Source of the DNA: Corynebacterium sanguinis
GTDB lineage: Bacteria > Actinomycetota > Actinomycetes > Mycobacteriales > Mycobacteriaceae
Direction: 5' to 3'
DNA length: 64,000 bases
Assembly: GCF_007641235.1 (NCBI RefSeq)
Contig: NZ_CP038157.1
Location: forward strand, 186,001-250,000
Both the position numbers and the translations under genes were made by a program. This document shows positions 60,006 through 64,000 of the stretch, one piece after another (positions within the stretch are counted from its first letter, which is position 1; each line of letters begins with the position of its first letter). The notes under the pieces were generated by a model, which was not told the origin of the DNA, did not search any database, and was given only the letters and a program-made list of their open reading frames with translations.

Positions 60006-60446
60006 ATGATTGCGATCTCGCCGCTGGCGCAGCTTACCGCTCTGCAGACCCATGCCCTGTTCAAGCTGCGCGTTGACGTGTTCGTCGTCGAGCAGCAGTG
60101 CCCGTTTGCTGAGATCGACGACATTGACGCGCACCCGGACACCCGCCACCTTCTGGCGTGGTCGGATGAGGATCCGGCCGAGCTGCTCGGGTGCGCACGG
60201 GTGTTTCCCACCGACTCCGGCAGCCGGTTCGGCCGCTTCGTCGTTGCCCCAGCTGCGCGTGGCACGGGCCTCGGCCATGAGATCGTGCGCACCGGCATCG
60301 CCTACACCCAGCGATTCTCCGGCGACCTTGTTATCGAGGCCCAATCCGGGCTGGTGGGTTACTACACCGGCTTCGGCTTCGTCGCCGAGGGCGAGGAATT
60401 CCCCGATGCCGGCATCCCGCACGTGATGATGCGTCTGCGGCGCTGA
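60006..60446 (+). CDS. GNAT N-acetyltransferase, ElaA-like
   Basis: 146 residues. LFKLRVDVFVVEQQCPFAEIDD is the ElaA start, and the acetyl-CoA loop is in VVAPAARGTGLGHEIV. The enzyme acetylates an unknown amine. Convergent with the Nramp-like gene, 3 bases apart at their 3' ends. Confidence 0.9.
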   Translation: MIAISPLAQLTALQTHALFKLRVDVFVVEQQCPFAEIDDIDAHPDTRHLLAWSDEDPAELLGCARVFPTDSGSRFGRFVVAPAARGTGLGHEIVRTGIAYTQRFSGDLVIEAQSGLVGYYTGFGFVAEGEEFPDAGIPHVMMRLRR

Positions 60447-60449
60447 AAG

Positions 60450-61685
60450 CTAAAACAGGTCGGCGAGCGATAGACCGCCGAGGACGAGTGTGATCAGGAA
60501 GATCAGCCCACCGAGGATGTTTCCCACCAGCGAGTTCGCGTGCTCGCCCAGCAGACGCTTGTTGTTCATCGTGATCAGAAGGAAAAACGCGATAACGGGC
60601 AACAAGATGCCGTTCGCGGCCTGGGCGAGGATGATGATCTGGATCGGGTTGAACCCCGAGATGGAAATCGCCGCGCCGAAGAGGACCACCACGACGACGA
60701 TGATGCGGAAGCGCTGGCTCTTCATGTCGGTGGGCCAGCCCATGACGCCGCAGATCGCGTACGCCGCACCCATCGGGCCGGCGACCGCGGAGGTCAGGCC
60801 CGCGGCGAACAGGCCGATGGCGAGCAGCCACGGGGCGGCGTCGCCAAGCATCGGGCGAAGCGGCTCGGCGAGGTCGGCGGCGGATTCCGCCTGAAGTCCT
60901 TGCGCAAACATCGTCGCAGCGGCCGTTGCGACGATCGCCAGCGTGATCAAACCACCGAGGCTGATGGAAACAACGTTGTCTATCCGCGCCTTCTTCAGTG
61001 CGGGGTCCCGCGGCTCGTCTCCCCACTTCTCCTGCACCAGGTTGGAGTGCAAGAAGACGTTGTAGGGAACGACCGTCGTGCCGATAAGCGCGACCGCGGA
61101 GAGAACAGCGCCGTCCGGCACGCTGGGCATGAAGGTGGAGCGCAGCATGGCCCCGAGGTCGGGCCCCACGCTGATGGCCGTAACCAAGAAGGTCAGCGCC
61201 AGGATGCCCACCAGCACCGTCATTACCTTCTCTAGAAACGCGTAACTTCCTGAAAGTAGCAAGGCCAGCACCACCGCGGCCACCCCGACGGAGAGCAGCA
61301 CTTGCGACCACCCCGTCACGCTGGCGAGCGCGAGCGCGGTGCCCGTCGTGTCGCCCCCGGCGTACGCTGCGCCGCCGATGCCGATTGCGGAGACGACCAA
61401 GATGATCATCAGCCACTTGATAATCTGCGAACTAAACGTCTGACGCAGCGCTTCACCGGTGCTGAGGCGAGCCGCGAGTCCGAGGCGCACCGACATTTCC
61501 TGCAGGATGATCGTCGCCACGATGGAGAAAACAATCGCCCAGACGAGCGCGTAGCCGAAGTTCGCGCCGGTCACCGTGGCTGTGGTGACCGTACCCGGGC
61601 CGATGAACGACGCCGCGATGAGCAGCCCCGGCCCAAACATGCCGGACTTACGCTGTGGCGCTGTGGTGGTTTCAACAGTGGACAT
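60450..61685 (-). CDS. Nramp-family transporter lacking the DPGN motif
   Basis: 411 residues with 11 membrane helices of the SLC11/Nramp fold. In helix 1 the canonical DPGN is replaced by GPGT (ASFIGPGTVTTATVTGANFGY), and in helix 6 the metal-binding MPH is replaced by VPYN (GTTVVPYNVFLHSNLVQEKW). These are the residues that hold Mn/Fe in classical members. The fold and other helices are typical, so the substrate is likely different from Mn(II)/Fe(II), or transport is altered. It is 123 bases downstream of ectC, same strand. Confidence 0.88.
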   Translation of the reverse strand: MSTVETTTAPQRKSGMFGPGLLIAASFIGPGTVTTATVTGANFGYALVWAIVFSIVATIILQEMSVRLGLAARLSTGEALRQTFSSQIIKWLMIILVVSAIGIGGAAYAGGDTTGTALALASVTGWSQVLLSVGVAAVVLALLLSGSYAFLEKVMTVLVGILALTFLVTAISVGPDLGAMLRSTFMPSVPDGAVLSAVALIGTTVVPYNVFLHSNLVQEKWGDEPRDPALKKARIDNVVSISLGGLITLAIVATAAATMFAQGLQAESAADLAEPLRPMLGDAAPWLLAIGLFAAGLTSAVAGPMGAAYAICGVMGWPTDMKSQRFRIIVVVVVLFGAAISISGFNPIQIIILAQAANGILLPVIAFFLLITMNNKRLLGEHANSLVGNILGGLIFLITLVLGGLSLADLF

Positions 61686-61808
61686 CGCGTACCTCGAATC
61701 CGTCTATGAATGTGAGTTACATCACGTTGGTGACAGCTTAGTACTGTCGCGCTACCCCGCGGGGTGCATTTCACTACCTGTCTTCCTTAGCGCCTCACAG
61801 AGATGCCT

Positions 61809-62183
61809 TTAGTAGGAGCTGAACCCGTCCTCGCTTAAGGTGTGCTTCTCGTCGCCGGTGATCGCCGGGTTGAAGATGCTGACCAGGATCAGATCCTCGT
61901 CCTTGCCGCCGCGCAGGTAGTGGGCGTCGTGCTCGTCGAGCACGTAGATGGTGCCCGGCGTGATCGGGTAGATGTTGCCCTCGGTGTCTTCAACCTCACC
62001 GGAGCCGCCGATGCAGTAGCACGCCTCCAGGTGGTTGCGGTACTGCAGCTTGGACTCGGTACCCGCGCGCACCACGGTGTGCGCCACCGCGAAACCCATG
62101 TTGTCCTTCGCGGTGAGCACGCGCTCGGAGGTCCCTCCGCCCCACTCAACCTTTTCCACATCGTTGCGAGACCTGGTGAACAT
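61809..62183 (-). CDS. ectC: L-ectoine synthase-like cupin (solitary EctC)
   Basis: 124 residues, nearly full-length EctC. Family segments: [65 protein letters not shown] and [14 protein letters not shown]. Iron-site residues (Glu in HLEACY, Tyr, His in DEHDAHYLR) are present. EctC closes the ring of N-gamma-acetyl-diaminobutyrate to ectoine. ectA and ectB are absent from this window, so the gene may act on imported substrate or have another hydro-lyase role. GAGGAGGA lies near the start. Confidence 0.92.
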   Translation of the reverse strand: MFTRSRNDVEKVEWGGGTSERVLTAKDNMGFAVAHTVVRAGTESKLQYRNHLEACYCIGGSGEVEDTEGNIYPITPGTIYVLDEHDAHYLRGGKDEDLILVSIFNPAITGDEKHTLSEDGFSSY

Positions 62184-62280
62184 GAAATCCTCCTCAAGAT
62201 TTACGTGTTGGCGATTGCGTTACACCTTTCAACCCTACGTAAACTCCGCGCGCTCGGGCGCGAGCCTGAGATACCTTCGC

Positions 62281-62298
62281 GTGTGGAATAATGGGACC
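62281..62298 (+). promoter_or_regulatory. Extended -10 for a leaderless thiO transcript
   Basis: GTGTGGAATAATGGGACC: a TG-extended -10 (TGGAATAAT) ends 7 bases before the ATG of thiO and no ribosome site is present. Leaderless initiation is therefore likely. Confidence 0.55.

Positions 62299-64000
<1,702 letters not shown>

Noticed and set aside
62240-62275. GAGCCTGAGATACC upstream of thiO as a TPP riboswitch
   Set aside because: Only the CTGAGA piece is present; the GAACCTG and TAGCACCAGCG parts are absent.

Overview
The window looks like a chromosomal segment of a Corynebacterium or close relative. It has high-GC actinobacterial coding sequence, a strong DtxR-type iron box, a tmRNA whose tag reads AEKTSQRDYALAA, a 16S-23S-5S rRNA operon without spacer tRNAs, and the gene order prfB-ftsE-ftsX-smpB-ssrA followed by hisN and thiamine genes. 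Several genes appear to be leaderless. The genus is an inference from gene content; no similarity search was run.

Layout. (1) 1-3031: an unrecognised gene end, a YhgE/Pip membrane protein broken by one amber codon, and a gene remnant cut by an IS. (2) 3032-6658: an IS21-family element whose istA is split by an IS256-family element (4461-5901, with a perfect 8-bp target duplication). (3) 6659-28578: a metal and respiration segment. It holds VKOR and DsbA with a CmtR-like ArsR regulator, an M23 peptidase, a CopD-CtaG fusion, CopC, a sensor-kinase remnant, CcsB, cydABDC, a decayed CDF zinc/cadmium exporter, a CmtR homologue with its P1B ATPase, a frameshifted SURF1 and a P1B-4-type ATPase. (4) 28580-35037: an IS cluster of IS630, IS701 and IS3 remnants, a second and intact copy of the same IS21 element (30718-32895), and a related IS21-type element joined to it through 2 bp. 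(5) 35038-41208: repeats, the rrn terminator, 5S, 23S and 16S on the minus strand, and an A/C-rich leader and spacer. (6) 41209-44990: a DtxR-controlled siderophore ABC importer. (7) 45074-54984: housekeeping genes (an LLM oxidoreductase, an OGG-fold protein, tmRNA, an SDR, smpB, ftsX, ftsE, prfB, a guanidine-III riboswitch with a SugE-type exporter, two inositol-phosphatase-family genes including hisN, and a secreted protease). (8) 55070-64000: thiamine genes (TPP riboswitch-thiC, a DUF418 gene, thiE; then thiO-thiS-thiG). Between them lie an MFS transporter, a GNAT, an Nramp-like transporter without the DPGN motif, and a solitary ectC.

How the genes fit together. The segment between the two same-orientation IS21 copies (about 24 kb) gathers envelope thiol oxidation (VKOR, DsbA), c-type cytochrome and oxidase assembly (CcsB, CtaG, SURF1), the bd oxidase with its CydDC exporter, and Cu/Cd/Co-type metal handling with thiolate ArsR sensors. 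This suggests a respiratory and metal-stress cassette, part of which is decaying: SURF1, the CDF exporter and the sensor kinase are all broken. The right part of the window is ordinary core genome. Its most informative points are the guanidine-III riboswitch in front of sugE, the TPP riboswitch in front of thiC, the orphan ectC and the atypical Nramp protein.
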